64,000 nt of DNA from Nitrososphaerota archaeon (GTDB lineage Archaea > Thermoproteota > Nitrososphaeria > Nitrososphaerales > Gagatemarchaeaceae). Position numbers and translations under genes: made by a program. Position 1 is the stretch's first letter, and each line of letters starts with the position of its first letter. Shown piece by piece: positions 1 to 7,862 of the stretch. The notes beneath the pieces were generated by a model that searched no databases, had not been told where the DNA came from, and saw nothing but the letters and a program-made list of their open reading frames with translations. The stretch is taken from contig JAPCJP010000001.1 of the NCBI GenBank assembly GCA_027886885.1, positions 62,001-126,000 on the forward strand, written 5' to 3'.

Positions 1-1554
1 ACCCCGGCTGCGGTCACGACCTCCGTCGGTCCCGGGGCGACCAACCTCGCGACCGCTCTGGCGACTGCATACGTGGACTCCTCAAGCTTCATAGCCATAA
101 CGGGCCAGATCCAGACCTACCTCTTCGGGATGGGGATATTCCAGGAGATAGAGAGGCAGCAGTGGGTCGACTTTCCGAACGCGATGAAGCACCTGGTCAA
201 GGGCTCGTGGCAAGTTACAACGGGAGCGCAGCTTCCGAGGGTGGTGGTGAGGGCCCTCAGGACGGCGCTCGAGGGCAGACCGGGGCCGGTCCTCATCGAC
301 CTACCCATGGACGTCCAGGTCGAGAGGTTGTCCTACGAGCTTCCCGACGCCGGTCTCGATGTGGTGCAGGGAAGGACGAGGCCGGACCCCGATTCGGTCA
401 TGAAGGCGGCGAAGCTCCTCCTCTCGGCCGAGCGGCCCGTGGTCCTCATCGGCGGAGGGGTCACGATGTCCGGGGCCACGGAGGAGGTCGTGAAACTGGC
501 CGAATTCCTGGGGGCACCCGTCCTGTGCTCCTTCAGAGGGGACGCTAAGGGAGGGTTCCCTGAGGACCACGAGTTGTACGCTTTCCACCCGGGGAACGTC
601 AGTACGGCGGTCTCGAACGAGGTCGCGAAGAGCGCAGATGTCGTGCTCGCCGTTGGCGTGACCTTCAGCGACGAGACCACCAGCTCGTACAGGCCCGGAG
701 TGACTTTCAACATACCACCCACGAAGGTCGTCCAGGTCGACATCGACGTCCACGAGATCGGCAAGAATTACCCTGTCGCTGTGGGGATGGTCGCCGACGC
801 CAGGTCGGCTGTCTCGGACATCAACGCAGCCCTGGTCTCTCTGGGAAGGAGGGGTGATTACCACGGCACGGCATGGTTCGAGCGTCTGAAGGAACTCAAG
901 TCTGTGTGGGCAGACGAGCTCCAGCGACTGCGGCAAGCGGCGCCCATGGGAATGCCCAACCTCGTCGCCGTCATGAGGGAGCGCGTCCCCAGAGAGGCGA
1001 TAATCACGGTCAGCGCCGGGCTGCCCCAGGAGGTACTCTCGCAGCAGTGGGTCGCCTACAGGCCACAGACATTCATAAGCTCGGGAGGTTTCTCTACCAT
1101 GGGGTTCGCGCTGCCCGCTGCGATAGGGGCTAAGCTAGCAAAGCCACAGACCCCCGTGATCGCGGTGGAGGGAGACGGCTCATTCATGATGAACAACGTC
1201 GAGCTCTCGACAGCCGTCCAGCTCCAGATGCCGCTCGTCGTGGTACTCCTGAACAACAGAGGGTGGATCTCCATCAGAGACCTCCAGATCCGGTCTTTCA
1301 AGAATCGCCTTGTCGCCACCGAGTTCAAGAAGGCGGACGGGAGCGAGTATTCCATAGATTTCGAGAAGATAGTGAGGGCCTACGGCGCCGAACACATCCC
1401 AGCAAAGACCCCGCAGGAGTTCGGAACCGCCCTGGAGAGCGCCCTGAAGATGGAGGTCCCCGTGGTCGTCGAGGCCTCGGTCGAGAGCGCCTTCCCGAGG
1501 AGCGGCACGTCCGCATTCGGATTCTGGGACATACCCTCTCCATACGGAGGATGA
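1..1554 (+). CDS. iolD: ThDP-dependent trihydroxycyclohexane-dione hydrolase, IolD-like (5' end outside window)
   Basis: The reading frame is open from base 1, where it encodes a PGATN motif typical of the ThDP enzyme PYR domain, so the gene begins upstream of the window. The C-terminal half has the ThDP/Mg binding motif GDGSF...NN (about bases 1171-1260) and ends with a Gly-Phe-Trp-Asp-Ile-Pro segment like IolD proteins. IolD hydrolytically opens 3D-trihydroxycyclohexane-1,2-dione to 5-deoxy-glucuronate in myo-inositol catabolism. Sequence alone shows a ThDP enzyme of the acetolactate synthase superfamily. The narrower call rests on the next three genes, which look like iolC, iolB and iolA. 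Its stop overlaps the iolC start (ATGA), indicating one operon. The alternative is another ThDP lyase or hydrolase; plain acetolactate synthase is unlikely in this context. Confidence 0.8.
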   Translation, partial: TPAAVTTSVGPGATNLATALATAYVDSSSFIAITGQIQTYLFGMGIFQEIERQQWVDFPNAMKHLVKGSWQVTTGAQLPRVVVRALRTALEGRPGPVLIDLPMDVQVERLSYELPDAGLDVVQGRTRPDPDSVMKAAKLLLSAERPVVLIGGGVTMSGATEEVVKLAEFLGAPVLCSFRGDAKGGFPEDHELYAFHPGNVSTAVSNEVAKSADVVLAVGVTFSDETTSSYRPGVTFNIPPTKVVQVDIDVHEIGKNYPVAVGMVADARSAVSDINAALVSLGRRGDYHGTAWFERLKELKSVWADELQRLRQAAPMGMPNLVAVMRERVPREAIITVSAGLPQEVLSQQWVAYRPQTFISSGGFSTMGFALPAAIGAKLAKPQTPVIAVEGDGSFMMNNVELSTAVQLQMPLVVVLLNNRGWISIRDLQIRSFKNRLVATEFKKADGSEYSIDFEKIVRAYGAEHIPAKTPQEFGTALESALKMEVPVVVEASVESAFPRSGTSAFGFWDIPSPYGG

Positions 1555-2537
1555 AGGACACGTTCGACATCGTCGCGCTGGGGAGGGCCGGCGTCGACCT
1601 CTATTCTCTCGACTATGGCGCGCCTTTCAGCGACGTGAAGAAGTTCGCCAAATACGTCGGCGGCACCTCGGCGAACGTGATGGTGGGGGCGTCCCGCCTG
1701 GGCCTCCGCTGCGCCCTCATAACGAGGGTGAGCCGGGACGTCCTCGGGGACTATGTCATCGGCTATCTCAAGGCGGAGGGTGTGGAGACAAAGTACATCA
1801 AACAGGAGGAGGATGGGAAGACAGGGATCGTTTTTGCGGAGGTGACCCCCGGCAGGGATTCCTTCTTCATCTTCTACCGAGAGAACGTGGCGGACCTCCA
1901 CACAGACAAGAGGGACGTCAGGAAGAAGGTCATCGAGGCTGCGAGGTCGGTCCTCGTGACGGGGACCGGGTTGTCCCAGGAGCCCTCTTTCGGCGCCAAC
2001 CTCTATGCGGCGAACCTGGGGGAGAAGCTTGGCAAGACGGTGGTCTTCAACCTCGACTGGCGCCCCACCCTGTGGCGCGAGCCTGTCAAGGAAAGGACGT
2101 CGAGGTATAGGAGAGTCTTGCGGCAAGCGGGGGTCGTCATCGGAAACGAGTCGGAGTATCTCGCGGCCACAGGGGAGACGCGCCTGAAGGACGCGATATC
2201 CGCGATACCCGGGAACAGGGACAAGACGCTCGTGATCACGAGGGGGGAGAAGGGGAGCACCGTCATCGAGAAGGCAAAGACCATCGAGGTGCCGGGCTTC
2301 CGCGTCCCTCTGATGAAGGGCCTGGGCGGCGGAGACGGCTTCATATCGGGTTTCATGTTCGGATATCTTCGCGGCTGGACCGCTGCAAGGGCGGCCATGT
2401 TGGGAAACGCAGTGGGCGCGATCGTCGTGCAGGGTCACGCGTGCTCCGAGTCCATGCCGAGACCGGCCCAGCTGGCCTCGTTCCTCGAAGAGAGGGGGCT
2501 TCACTTTGACCTGGGGTACGGGGCTTCCAAAGGCTAA
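1551..2537 (+). CDS. iolC: PfkB-family sugar kinase, 5-dehydro-2-deoxygluconokinase (IolC-like)
   Basis: The protein has 328 residues if it starts at ATG 1551, which overlaps the iolD stop in ATGA. The frame is open further upstream but lies inside iolD, so 1551 is preferred. It is a ribokinase/PfkB-family kinase: the N-terminus has the GRAGVDLY and GGTSANV substrate-side motifs, and the C-terminal anion-hole motif is GLGGGDGFISGF, with the catalytic Asp in GGGD in place of the more usual DTxGAGD. In myo-inositol catabolism IolC phosphorylates 2-deoxy-5-keto-gluconate before aldol cleavage. Context with iolD, iolB and iolA supports this, but PfkB substrate specificity cannot be read from sequence. 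No IolJ aldolase is visible in the window. Confidence 0.8.
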   Translation: MKDTFDIVALGRAGVDLYSLDYGAPFSDVKKFAKYVGGTSANVMVGASRLGLRCALITRVSRDVLGDYVIGYLKAEGVETKYIKQEEDGKTGIVFAEVTPGRDSFFIFYRENVADLHTDKRDVRKKVIEAARSVLVTGTGLSQEPSFGANLYAANLGEKLGKTVVFNLDWRPTLWREPVKERTSRYRRVLRQAGVVIGNESEYLAATGETRLKDAISAIPGNRDKTLVITRGEKGSTVIEKAKTIEVPGFRVPLMKGLGGGDGFISGFMFGYLRGWTAARAAMLGNAVGAIVVQGHACSESMPRPAQLASFLEERGLHFDLGYGASKG

Positions 2538-2566
2538 TATCGCTCCGCGCGTCGACGAAGCAGCCG

Positions 2567-3325
2567 ATGTACAGAGACAAGGGAATCTCTGATGAACTCG
2601 AAGTCATTGCCCGGGTCGAGAACCTCACCATCAAGAGGCTCAGGATGAGAATGAACCTGAGGTCCGAGAGGTTGGAATCCGGAAGGACAGAGTCGCTCCT
2701 GGTCCCCCTCGAGGGTGAGGTCGACGTGACCCCGAAGGGAGGGAAGACTGTGAAGCTCGGGACAAAGGACGCGCTCTACCTTCCGATTGGAAGTGAGTTT
2801 TGGGTCGAGGCGAAGGGGCCTGTCGAGCTGATCTGGGCGCAGGCGCCAGCCGAGCAAAGCCACCCTTCATACGTGAAGCGGTTCGCGGACCAGAAGGTCG
2901 TAAACTCCGGGACGGCCGCCTACAAGAGGAAGGTAATCACGACGGTCGGCGAGGGAGACCCCGCGGAAAGGTTCATCGCAGGATTCGTTGAGGGCGAATC
3001 GGGGAGCTGGACGAGCTTCCCTCCGCACAAGCACGATGGCAAGCCGGAGGTGTACATCTACTACGGAATGGGCAAAAGGTTCGGCGTCCAGCTCGTGGTC
3101 GGTGAAGAGGATAACGCCTACGTCGTCAGAGACGGCGACGCGGTCGCATTCGAGCGCGGATACCACCCGAACGTCGCGACGCCTGGTGCGGGTATGAACT
3201 TCTTGTGGATAATCAGCGCGGACCCGAAGTCGAGGACGCTCGCCGTCGATCTCCATCCGGATTACAAGGAAATGCCGATGGGCGAGACACATCTGAGTGT
3301 GAACCAAGCCCCGCGGCCCTCATAG
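2567..3325 (+). CDS. iolB: 5-deoxy-glucuronate isomerase (IolB-like cupin)
   Basis: This 252-residue bicupin protein isomerises 5-deoxy-D-glucuronate to 2-deoxy-5-keto-gluconate between IolD and IolC. The second cupin carries the metal-binding signature FPPHKHDG followed by a Glu in EVYIYY (about residues 145-165), as in the KduI/IolB family. The length is close to family members (about 260-270 residues). ATG 2567 lies 29 nt after the iolC stop, and the gap has no clear TATA box, so it is probably in the same transcript. Confidence is good because both the cupin motif and the iol neighbours agree. Confidence 0.85.
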   Translation: MYRDKGISDELEVIARVENLTIKRLRMRMNLRSERLESGRTESLLVPLEGEVDVTPKGGKTVKLGTKDALYLPIGSEFWVEAKGPVELIWAQAPAEQSHPSYVKRFADQKVVNSGTAAYKRKVITTVGEGDPAERFIAGFVEGESGSWTSFPPHKHDGKPEVYIYYGMGKRFGVQLVVGEEDNAYVVRDGDAVAFERGYHPNVATPGAGMNFLWIISADPKSRTLAVDLHPDYKEMPMGETHLSVNQAPRPS

Positions 3326-3367
3326 AATGCGACCTAGACCACGCGTCGTAGAGCCTGGTCGATAACG

Positions 3368-3376
3368 TTCTTAAGA
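3368..3376 (+). promoter_or_regulatory. TATA-like element before iolA
   Basis: TTCTTAAGA is centred about 29 nt upstream of the TTG start at 3401, the spacing expected for a leaderless archaeal transcript. It suggests iolA can be transcribed separately from iolDCB. The element is weak and could be chance. Confidence 0.4.
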
Positions 3377-3400
3377 GCCTCACGAGGTCGACCACACCCG

Positions 3401-4882
3401 TTGCAGACGATAGCAGAGCCCAGGAACCACTATGGTAGGCTCAAGTTATTGATTGGCGGCGCCTGGGTCGACTCTGTCTCCCAGGATGTTCGCGAGGCGT
3501 TCAACCCGGCCAAGGGAGAGGTCATCGCCAAGGTGCCTTTCTCCGTAGCCGAGGAGACAGACATGGCCGTGGAGTCGGCCCAAGCCGCTTTCGAGAAATG
3601 GAGGGAAGTCCCTATCCTGGACCGCGTGAAGTATCTCTTCAAGCTCAAGGAGCTGGTCGAGAGGCATTCCGAGGAGCTGGCCATAATCAACACTCAGAAT
3701 CACGGCAAGACCATAGAGGAGAGCCGGGGCGACCTGAAGCGGACCCTAGAGAACATCGAGGTAGCCATCGGCGTCTCGTACACGCTGGCCAAGGGTATAA
3801 CGCTCGATCAGGTATCGCCGGGGATAGACGTCACCACAGCGAAGGAGCCTCTCGGGGTATTCTCCATCGTTTGCCCGTTCAACTTCCCCCTCATGATACC
3901 CTTCTGGTTCCTTCCCTACGCCATAGTGCTCGGAGATACCGTCGTGGTCAAGCCGAGCGAGATCACGCCCGTACCCATGCAGAGGCTGGGGGAGCTCATT
4001 CAGGCAGAACTCGGGTTGCCTCCGGGAGTCTTCAACCTCGTTCACGGCGGAAGGGACGTGGTCGAGAGGTTGATCGCCCACAGGCACGTGAAGGGGGTGA
4101 CCTTCGTGGGCTCAACGCCCGTCGCGAGGCAGGTGTACAAGCTTGCGGGTGAGCACGGAAAGAGAGCTATCTCCAACGGAGGGGCGAAGAACACCGTCCT
4201 CGTGATGCCCGACGCCGACCTTGACGCCTCCATGCCGAACATGGTCGCCTCTTTCTTCGGCAACGCTGGACAGAGATGCCTGGCGGGAGCGAACCTCGTC
4301 TCCGTGGGAAGCGTTCACGATTCTCTTCTTAGAAAGTTCACGAGCGCAGCCTCCGCGCTGAAGGTGGGGTACGGACTTGACACGGGAACCCAGATGGGAC
4401 CGCTCGTATCGTCCGCCGCAAAGAGACGTGTCACGGAATATGTGGAGTCCGGGCTGGACGAAGGCGCCAAGCCGGCAGCGGACGGAAGGTCGCTCAAGCT
4501 TCTGGAATACCCGAATGGCTTCTACCTCGGGCCGACCATTCTCGACCAGGTGCATCCTGACATGCGCATAGCCAAGGAGGAGATCTTCGGCCCGGTGGCA
4601 GGCGTTGTGCCCGCTGAGACGCTGGATCAAGCGATCGAGATGATAAACAACGGGACGAACTTCGGCAACGCCGCTTGCATCTACACTTCGAGTGGCAAGA
4701 GCGCGAGGGAGTTCAAGCGGAGGGTCGACGCCGGGAACATCGGCATAAACATAGGTGTCGCCGCACCCTCGGCCTATCTCCCCTTCGGAGGCAGGAGGGA
4801 TTCCTTCTATGGTGTACTCCACGCGCAGATAGACTCCGTGGACTTCTTCACCGACAAGAAGGTCACGATTTCCAAGTGGTAG
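3401..4882 (+). CDS. iolA: CoA-acylating methylmalonate/malonate semialdehyde dehydrogenase (MmsA/IolA-like)
   Basis: This is a 493-residue aldehyde dehydrogenase. It has the catalytic Cys in GQRCLAG (Cys293), and the usual general-base Glu position is an Asn in SNGGAKN (about residue 259). That replacement marks the CoA-dependent MMSDH branch. The cofactor region PFNFPLMIPFW (residues 159-169) is also MMSDH-like. The family oxidises malonate semialdehyde to acetyl-CoA, or methylmalonate semialdehyde to propionyl-CoA. Beside iolDCB it would perform the last step of inositol catabolism, although valine degradation is an alternative role. The start is TTG 3401, supported by a TATA-like element at 3368; no in-frame ATG precedes the conserved domain. 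Confidence 0.85.
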   Translation: MQTIAEPRNHYGRLKLLIGGAWVDSVSQDVREAFNPAKGEVIAKVPFSVAEETDMAVESAQAAFEKWREVPILDRVKYLFKLKELVERHSEELAIINTQNHGKTIEESRGDLKRTLENIEVAIGVSYTLAKGITLDQVSPGIDVTTAKEPLGVFSIVCPFNFPLMIPFWFLPYAIVLGDTVVVKPSEITPVPMQRLGELIQAELGLPPGVFNLVHGGRDVVERLIAHRHVKGVTFVGSTPVARQVYKLAGEHGKRAISNGGAKNTVLVMPDADLDASMPNMVASFFGNAGQRCLAGANLVSVGSVHDSLLRKFTSAASALKVGYGLDTGTQMGPLVSSAAKRRVTEYVESGLDEGAKPAADGRSLKLLEYPNGFYLGPTILDQVHPDMRIAKEEIFGPVAGVVPAETLDQAIEMINNGTNFGNAACIYTSSGKSAREFKRRVDAGNIGINIGVAAPSAYLPFGGRRDSFYGVLHAQIDSVDFFTDKKVTISKW

Positions 4883-4888
4883 CCCAAA

Positions 4889-4979
4889 AAATTGCCAATG
4901 CTCTTCACGTAAGCAGAGTCCAACGTTCGTCGAACACCGAAATGTCGTCTCGACCGTCGGCCGAGGCGCAATGAACCCT
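4889..4979. repeat. 91-bp intergenic repeat, copy A
   Basis: Bases 4889-4979 are identical to 8829-8919 (offset 3940), with no mismatch over 91 nt by direct reading. Both copies lie in non-coding DNA. Each contains short self-complementary parts (GTTCG/CGAAC near 4926-4935 and CTCG/CGAG near 4949-4964), so a small structured RNA or a regulatory element is possible. Copy A lies between iolA and the promoter of the surface protein gene at 5032. No open reading frame or transposase is associated. Confidence 0.95.
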
Positions 4980-5003
4980 ATTCTCTCTGTTCTATAGCGT
5001 AGC

Positions 5004-5013
5004 ACTAAATATC
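5004..5013 (+). promoter_or_regulatory. TATA-like box before the 5032 gene
   Basis: ACTAAATATC lies about 24-28 nt upstream of ATG 5032, matching the position for a leaderless archaeal transcript. Repeat copy A ends 24 nt upstream of this box. Confidence 0.5.
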
Positions 5014-5031
5014 TCAAACAACCTCATACAA

Positions 5032-6168
5032 ATGATGAGTCAGGGAAAAGCCATCGGCACGACTCTCGTGGTCTTGGCTGTGGTCATCGTCATCGTGATA
5101 GGGACCATCGCATTCGTGACCCTGAACGCACAATCGACTCATTCGCCGATCTCCTTTACGTCTTCAACATCATCTCTAACGACATCTTCGACAGAGCTTT
5201 CAACCGCATCCTCGTCGGGGTCGTCAACAACGTACTCGAACAGCTCCGATTCGGGTCTCCAGCTTCGAGTTGTGATGAACGCCAGCACAATCCAAACGGG
5301 CGATGAGGTTGCGGTGCAGATAGAGGTGCTGAACACGCTGAGCCACAACGTCTCTCTGACCGACGCCCCCAATCAGAACATATCGGCCTGGAACGGAGAG
5401 TACTTTTTCTGCGGCGAGAACCCCTCCCATTCTCTCGTGGGCTTCGCCCTCTTCGATGGGCACTTCACAATGGGGAACATCTCCGCAGCCGGGTCCCCCC
5501 TGCAGCTGATGGCGCCAGCCGCCATACCCTGTCCAGCCAGTTTGCCTCTAAGCGATACCACATTCCTTCCCAACAGCGACGAGACCGTATCATCAAGTTA
5601 CCAAGGCCAGACCCTGATAGGTTCCTCCCCGGTGACCGCCGAAGTGAATGCAACCACGGGCTACTGCGGAATCACTTCCTCGGGTTCCGAAACGACAACA
5701 AGCTGCTCGTCTACCTCGGGCATCCTCGGCTATTGGAATCCAGGTTTCAGGTATTCAGGGAACATGACGCTCGCTTCCAACGCTTTCACACACCTCCTCC
5801 CCGGAGAATACACAATCGTGGCGATGGACGACTGGAACGGGACCGTTTACGCCTACTTCCAGGTCAGCGGGATCTCACTCCAGAACTTCTCCCTCTGCGC
5901 GTCCAACTGCGTCTACCCGAGCCCCTACCTCAGTGGCGAGATCTATTTCGGAGGTCCCCTGACCGCGAAGAGCCTGGAGCTCTTCGTCAACGGCACCGAT
6001 GAAGGAAGTCTGGGTCATGGCATAGGGAATACGAACGTCATCTACATGTACAAGGGCTCTTTCCAGTCTCCCGTCGTAGTAGTCGGGGACGCCTACGTGA
6101 TTACGTTCGTCGCAACCTTCCAGGACAACTCGACGGCAACAGCAACAACGGTCGTGGTCGCGCAATGA
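5032..6168 (+). CDS. Ser/Thr-rich membrane-anchored surface protein, unknown function
   Basis: This 378-residue protein has one hydrophobic N-terminal helix (about residues 8-30, rich in Val and Ile), then a Ser/Thr linker (about 36-72) and a long non-cytoplasmic region. The outer region has several Cys residues, many Asn-x-Ser/Thr sequons and Gly/Tyr-rich beta-type sequence. It looks like a lipid- or membrane-tethered, probably N-glycosylated extracytoplasmic protein. I recognise no enzyme motif. Its N-terminal anchor and Ser/Thr-rich linker resemble those of the next protein (6287-6718). Its last codons and stop lie in an 18-nt sequence shared with the junction of repeat copy B (6161-6178 versus 8907-8924), so the gene is bracketed by repeat-derived sequence. 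Confidence 0.7.
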   Translation: MMSQGKAIGTTLVVLAVVIVIVIGTIAFVTLNAQSTHSPISFTSSTSSLTTSSTELSTASSSGSSTTYSNSSDSGLQLRVVMNASTIQTGDEVAVQIEVLNTLSHNVSLTDAPNQNISAWNGEYFFCGENPSHSLVGFALFDGHFTMGNISAAGSPLQLMAPAAIPCPASLPLSDTTFLPNSDETVSSSYQGQTLIGSSPVTAEVNATTGYCGITSSGSETTTSCSSTSGILGYWNPGFRYSGNMTLASNAFTHLLPGEYTIVAMDDWNGTVYAYFQVSGISLQNFSLCASNCVYPSPYLSGEIYFGGPLTAKSLELFVNGTDEGSLGHGIGNTNVIYMYKGSFQSPVVVVGDAYVITFVATFQDNSTATATTVVVAQ

Positions 6169-6178
6169 ACCCTTATGC
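6160..6178. repeat. Partial copy of the 91-bp repeat end at the 3' end of the 5032 gene
   Basis: CGCAATGAACCCTTATGC (6161-6178) is identical to 8907-8924, which spans the right end of repeat copy B and five bases beyond it. Fourteen of these bases (GCGCAATGAACCCT) are also present at the end of copy A (4966-4979). The stop codon of the surface protein gene is inside this sequence. Confidence 0.7.
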
Positions 6179-6286
6179 ATGGCTAAACATCTCTCCATCG
6201 ATTAGAACAAAAGGCTGGAGATCGCGTTCAGTGCTGTTCGGACAAAACTATTAATCGAAAGGACACTCTAGCGAACATGACCAACG

Positions 6287-6718
6287 GTGCTTCAAAGAAC
6301 GGCGTTAGGAAGGTCAGTGATAGTTTTGATAGCGATCGTTGCAGCGGCGGCGGTCATCGGCGCTGCCATCTTCGCCTCGTCCTATTTCGCTCCATCGTCC
6401 TATACCCCATTATCCGTACCCCCCACAGCTACCCAATTCACAACCACTTCAGTCAACAGCGCCGTTGTCGCGACCGTCACGGTGTGGGAAACCGCTACTT
6501 CGCAGACCTCCGAGGCTACGACGATATACTCTCTTCCGAGCTCCTGTGCCATTACCCGGTTGGGCTTTAGTCAGACCGAGACCATCACGGTCACAGTTGG
6601 AGCAACCTCCACTTCCACTACTACGATCCCGGTGACGAGGACCTCGGTGATCTACACCCAAACCGTGACCGTTACCACCTGCGGTAGCACTTCTACCGCC
6701 ACGACGGTGGCACCGTAG
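6287..6718 (+). CDS. Small Thr-rich membrane-anchored protein, unknown function
   Basis: The 143-residue product has a single N-terminal hydrophobic helix (about residues 9-32) followed by a region dominated by Thr, Ser, Val and Ala with only two Cys, probably a glycosylated extracellular stalk or mucin-like protein. The start is GTG 6287. A TATA-like ACTATTAAT at about 6246-6254 lies 30-40 nt upstream. An alternative ATG at 6277 is in another frame and gives a low-complexity peptide of 97 residues, which I consider less likely. The architecture matches the protein encoded at 5032-6168, which suggests a pair of envelope proteins. No enzymatic motif is visible. Confidence 0.6.
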   Translation: MLQRTALGRSVIVLIAIVAAAAVIGAAIFASSYFAPSSYTPLSVPPTATQFTTTSVNSAVVATVTVWETATSQTSEATTIYSLPSSCAITRLGFSQTETITVTVGATSTSTTTIPVTRTSVIYTQTVTVTTCGSTSTATTVAP

Positions 6719-6804
6719 GACTCCATGATTGGGTCGTCGGGCATCTGCGTCGCGTCCTGACTTCGAGCCTTTAACCAGTTACTTTGTGAGGCAGAACTGG
6801 GTGC

Positions 6805-6927
6805 GTGGAAGAGTCGATTCATTGTAGTAAACGTGGAAAAAAGGCGCTGGAGATGAGAACTGGCGGAAGCCCGGCCATGGTCTGTACTGGTTGCAACAAT
6901 TACAGCAGCGAATGTGCCTGTCAGTAA
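6805..6927 (+). CDS. Candidate 40-residue Cys-rich microprotein
   Basis: GTG 6805 opens a 40-codon frame ending in TAA at 6925-6927. The last part contains Cys-x-x-Cys, then Cys-x-Cys at the very C-terminus (Cys27, 30, 37, 39), with one more Cys at position 7. Two in-frame Met codons (residues 17 and 25) are alternative starts and retain all four clustered Cys. A TATA-like TTTAACCA at about 6770-6777 sits some 30 nt upstream of the GTG. The arrangement suggests a small zinc-binding protein, but no homology is known to me. It is convergent with tbp and the two stops overlap by 7 nt. Chance is possible for such a short frame. Confidence 0.4.
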   Translation: MEESIHCSKRGKKALEMRTGGSPAMVCTGCNNYSSECACQ

Positions 6928-7478
6928 ATCATGAGCTTCTTTTCCTCGAGCATAACGTGCAGGTTGTTCACCGCCCTGTAGACCTCGCTCTCCTTCTTCG
7001 CTCCAGTACAGACCAGCTTCCCAGAGGCGAAGAGGAGTATCACAGTCTTGGGGTCTGGCATCCTGTGGATCAACCCGGGGAACTGTTCAGGCTCGTACAT
7101 CGACTTTGGAAGCGTCCTCGCGGCCTCCTCGAGGTGGACCTTCCCTCCGAGGTTTCCAGACGCCACGATGTTCTGTATTGTTATCTCCGCTTCATGCTCG
7201 ACCGGGATACCGCCCTTCCTCAACCTCCTGACAACCTCGTTAACGGCCTCTCTTGACTGCTTCTCCGATTTAGCACCAGTACAGACCATCTTCCCGGAGG
7301 TGAAGATCAGTGTAGCTGTCTTTGGGCTTTTCAGCCTGAATACCAGCCCAGGGAACGAGTCGGGGTGGTACTCTACATCAACGAAGTTCTTAGTTATCAG
7401 GTTCAGGTCGACCTTCTGATTTATCGATGCGGAGGCGACGACGTTCTCGATGCTTACTATCGCCTTCGTTTGGGGCAT
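6921..7478 (-). CDS. tbp: TATA-box binding protein
   Basis: The 185-residue protein is the archaeal TBP, which recognises TATA boxes and recruits TFB and RNA polymerase. It has the two-fold repeat of the saddle fold: FPGLVFRL...TLIFTSGKMVCTGAK in the first half (about residues 42-70) and FPGLIHRM...ILLFASGKLVCTGAK in the second (about 132-160). The N-terminal extension is very short, as usual in archaea. ATG 7478 lies 27 nt from the centre of a canonical TATA box, so the mRNA is probably leaderless. Its 3' end overlaps the small convergent Cys-rich frame. Confidence 0.98.
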   Translation of the reverse strand: MPQTKAIVSIENVVASASINQKVDLNLITKNFVDVEYHPDSFPGLVFRLKSPKTATLIFTSGKMVCTGAKSEKQSREAVNEVVRRLRKGGIPVEHEAEITIQNIVASGNLGGKVHLEEAARTLPKSMYEPEQFPGLIHRMPDPKTVILLFASGKLVCTGAKKESEVYRAVNNLHVMLEEKKLMIY

Positions 7479-7500
7479 TGCGAAGAGTGAGGTTCTACCG

Positions 7501-7508
7501 TATATATA
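7501..7508 (-). promoter_or_regulatory. Canonical TATA box of tbp
   Basis: TATATATA on the minus strand, centred about 27 nt upstream of the tbp ATG, with a CC just upstream. It is one of the strongest TATA boxes in the window and would allow TBP to affect its own expression. Confidence 0.75.
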
Positions 7509-7589
7509 GGAAATAAGCGAGATTGGGTGGTCCTCAAACCCCGGAGAGTTATCGGATCCTGCTCCGCCATAATCTAGAGATTGCTTGAT

Positions 7590-7862
7590 TCATAATGCCC
7601 CCCCTGCTAGACCCTTATGCTTCCTACAAGCTGAAACACTCTCAGATGCTGAAAACTCGACGCTTAGGGAGTAAGACCTCACACAGCCGCAGTCGAAGTA
7701 GTATCGATGGGACCTTCCTTCTATCTCGTCCCTAACGACCTTCTGACCCGACAGAAGAAGCTGGGCATGGATGTAGTTGGCGTCTCCTTTTCTAGCTCTT
7801 CTGGCGAGTACGAGCTTCCTATCTCTCAGCCATGTCATTTTTCGTCTTCCTCCCCTATCCAT
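7590..7862 (-). CDS. Hypothetical small protein with a Cys-x-Cys...Cys-x-x-His pattern
   Basis: The frame encodes up to 90 residues; a second Met at residue 9 (base 7838) may be the real start. The basic N-terminal half is followed by YYFDCGCVRSYS and, about 17 residues later, CRKHKG, a plausible zinc-binding set of three Cys and one His. A TATA-like sequence reading GGATAAATC on the minus strand (about 7934-7942) lies some 75 nt upstream of base 7862. I do not recognise a family. The spaced Cys/His pattern and reasonable composition favour a real gene, but the evidence is limited. Confidence 0.4.
   Translation of the reverse strand: MDRGGRRKMTWLRDRKLVLARRARKGDANYIHAQLLLSGQKVVRDEIEGRSHRYYFDCGCVRSYSLSVEFSASESVSACRKHKGLAGGAL

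Noticed and set aside
1380-2504. Long minus-strand open frame (374 codons) opposite iolD/iolC
   Set aside because: It is antisense to well-supported genes, rich in Arg, His and Pro as expected for a GC-rich shadow frame, and shows no recognisable domain.
6277-6570. 97-codon frame from ATG 6277 overlapping the Thr-rich protein gene
   Set aside because: It gives a His/Arg-rich sequence without an anchor or domain, whereas the overlapping frame from 6287 has a clean transmembrane helix and stalk.
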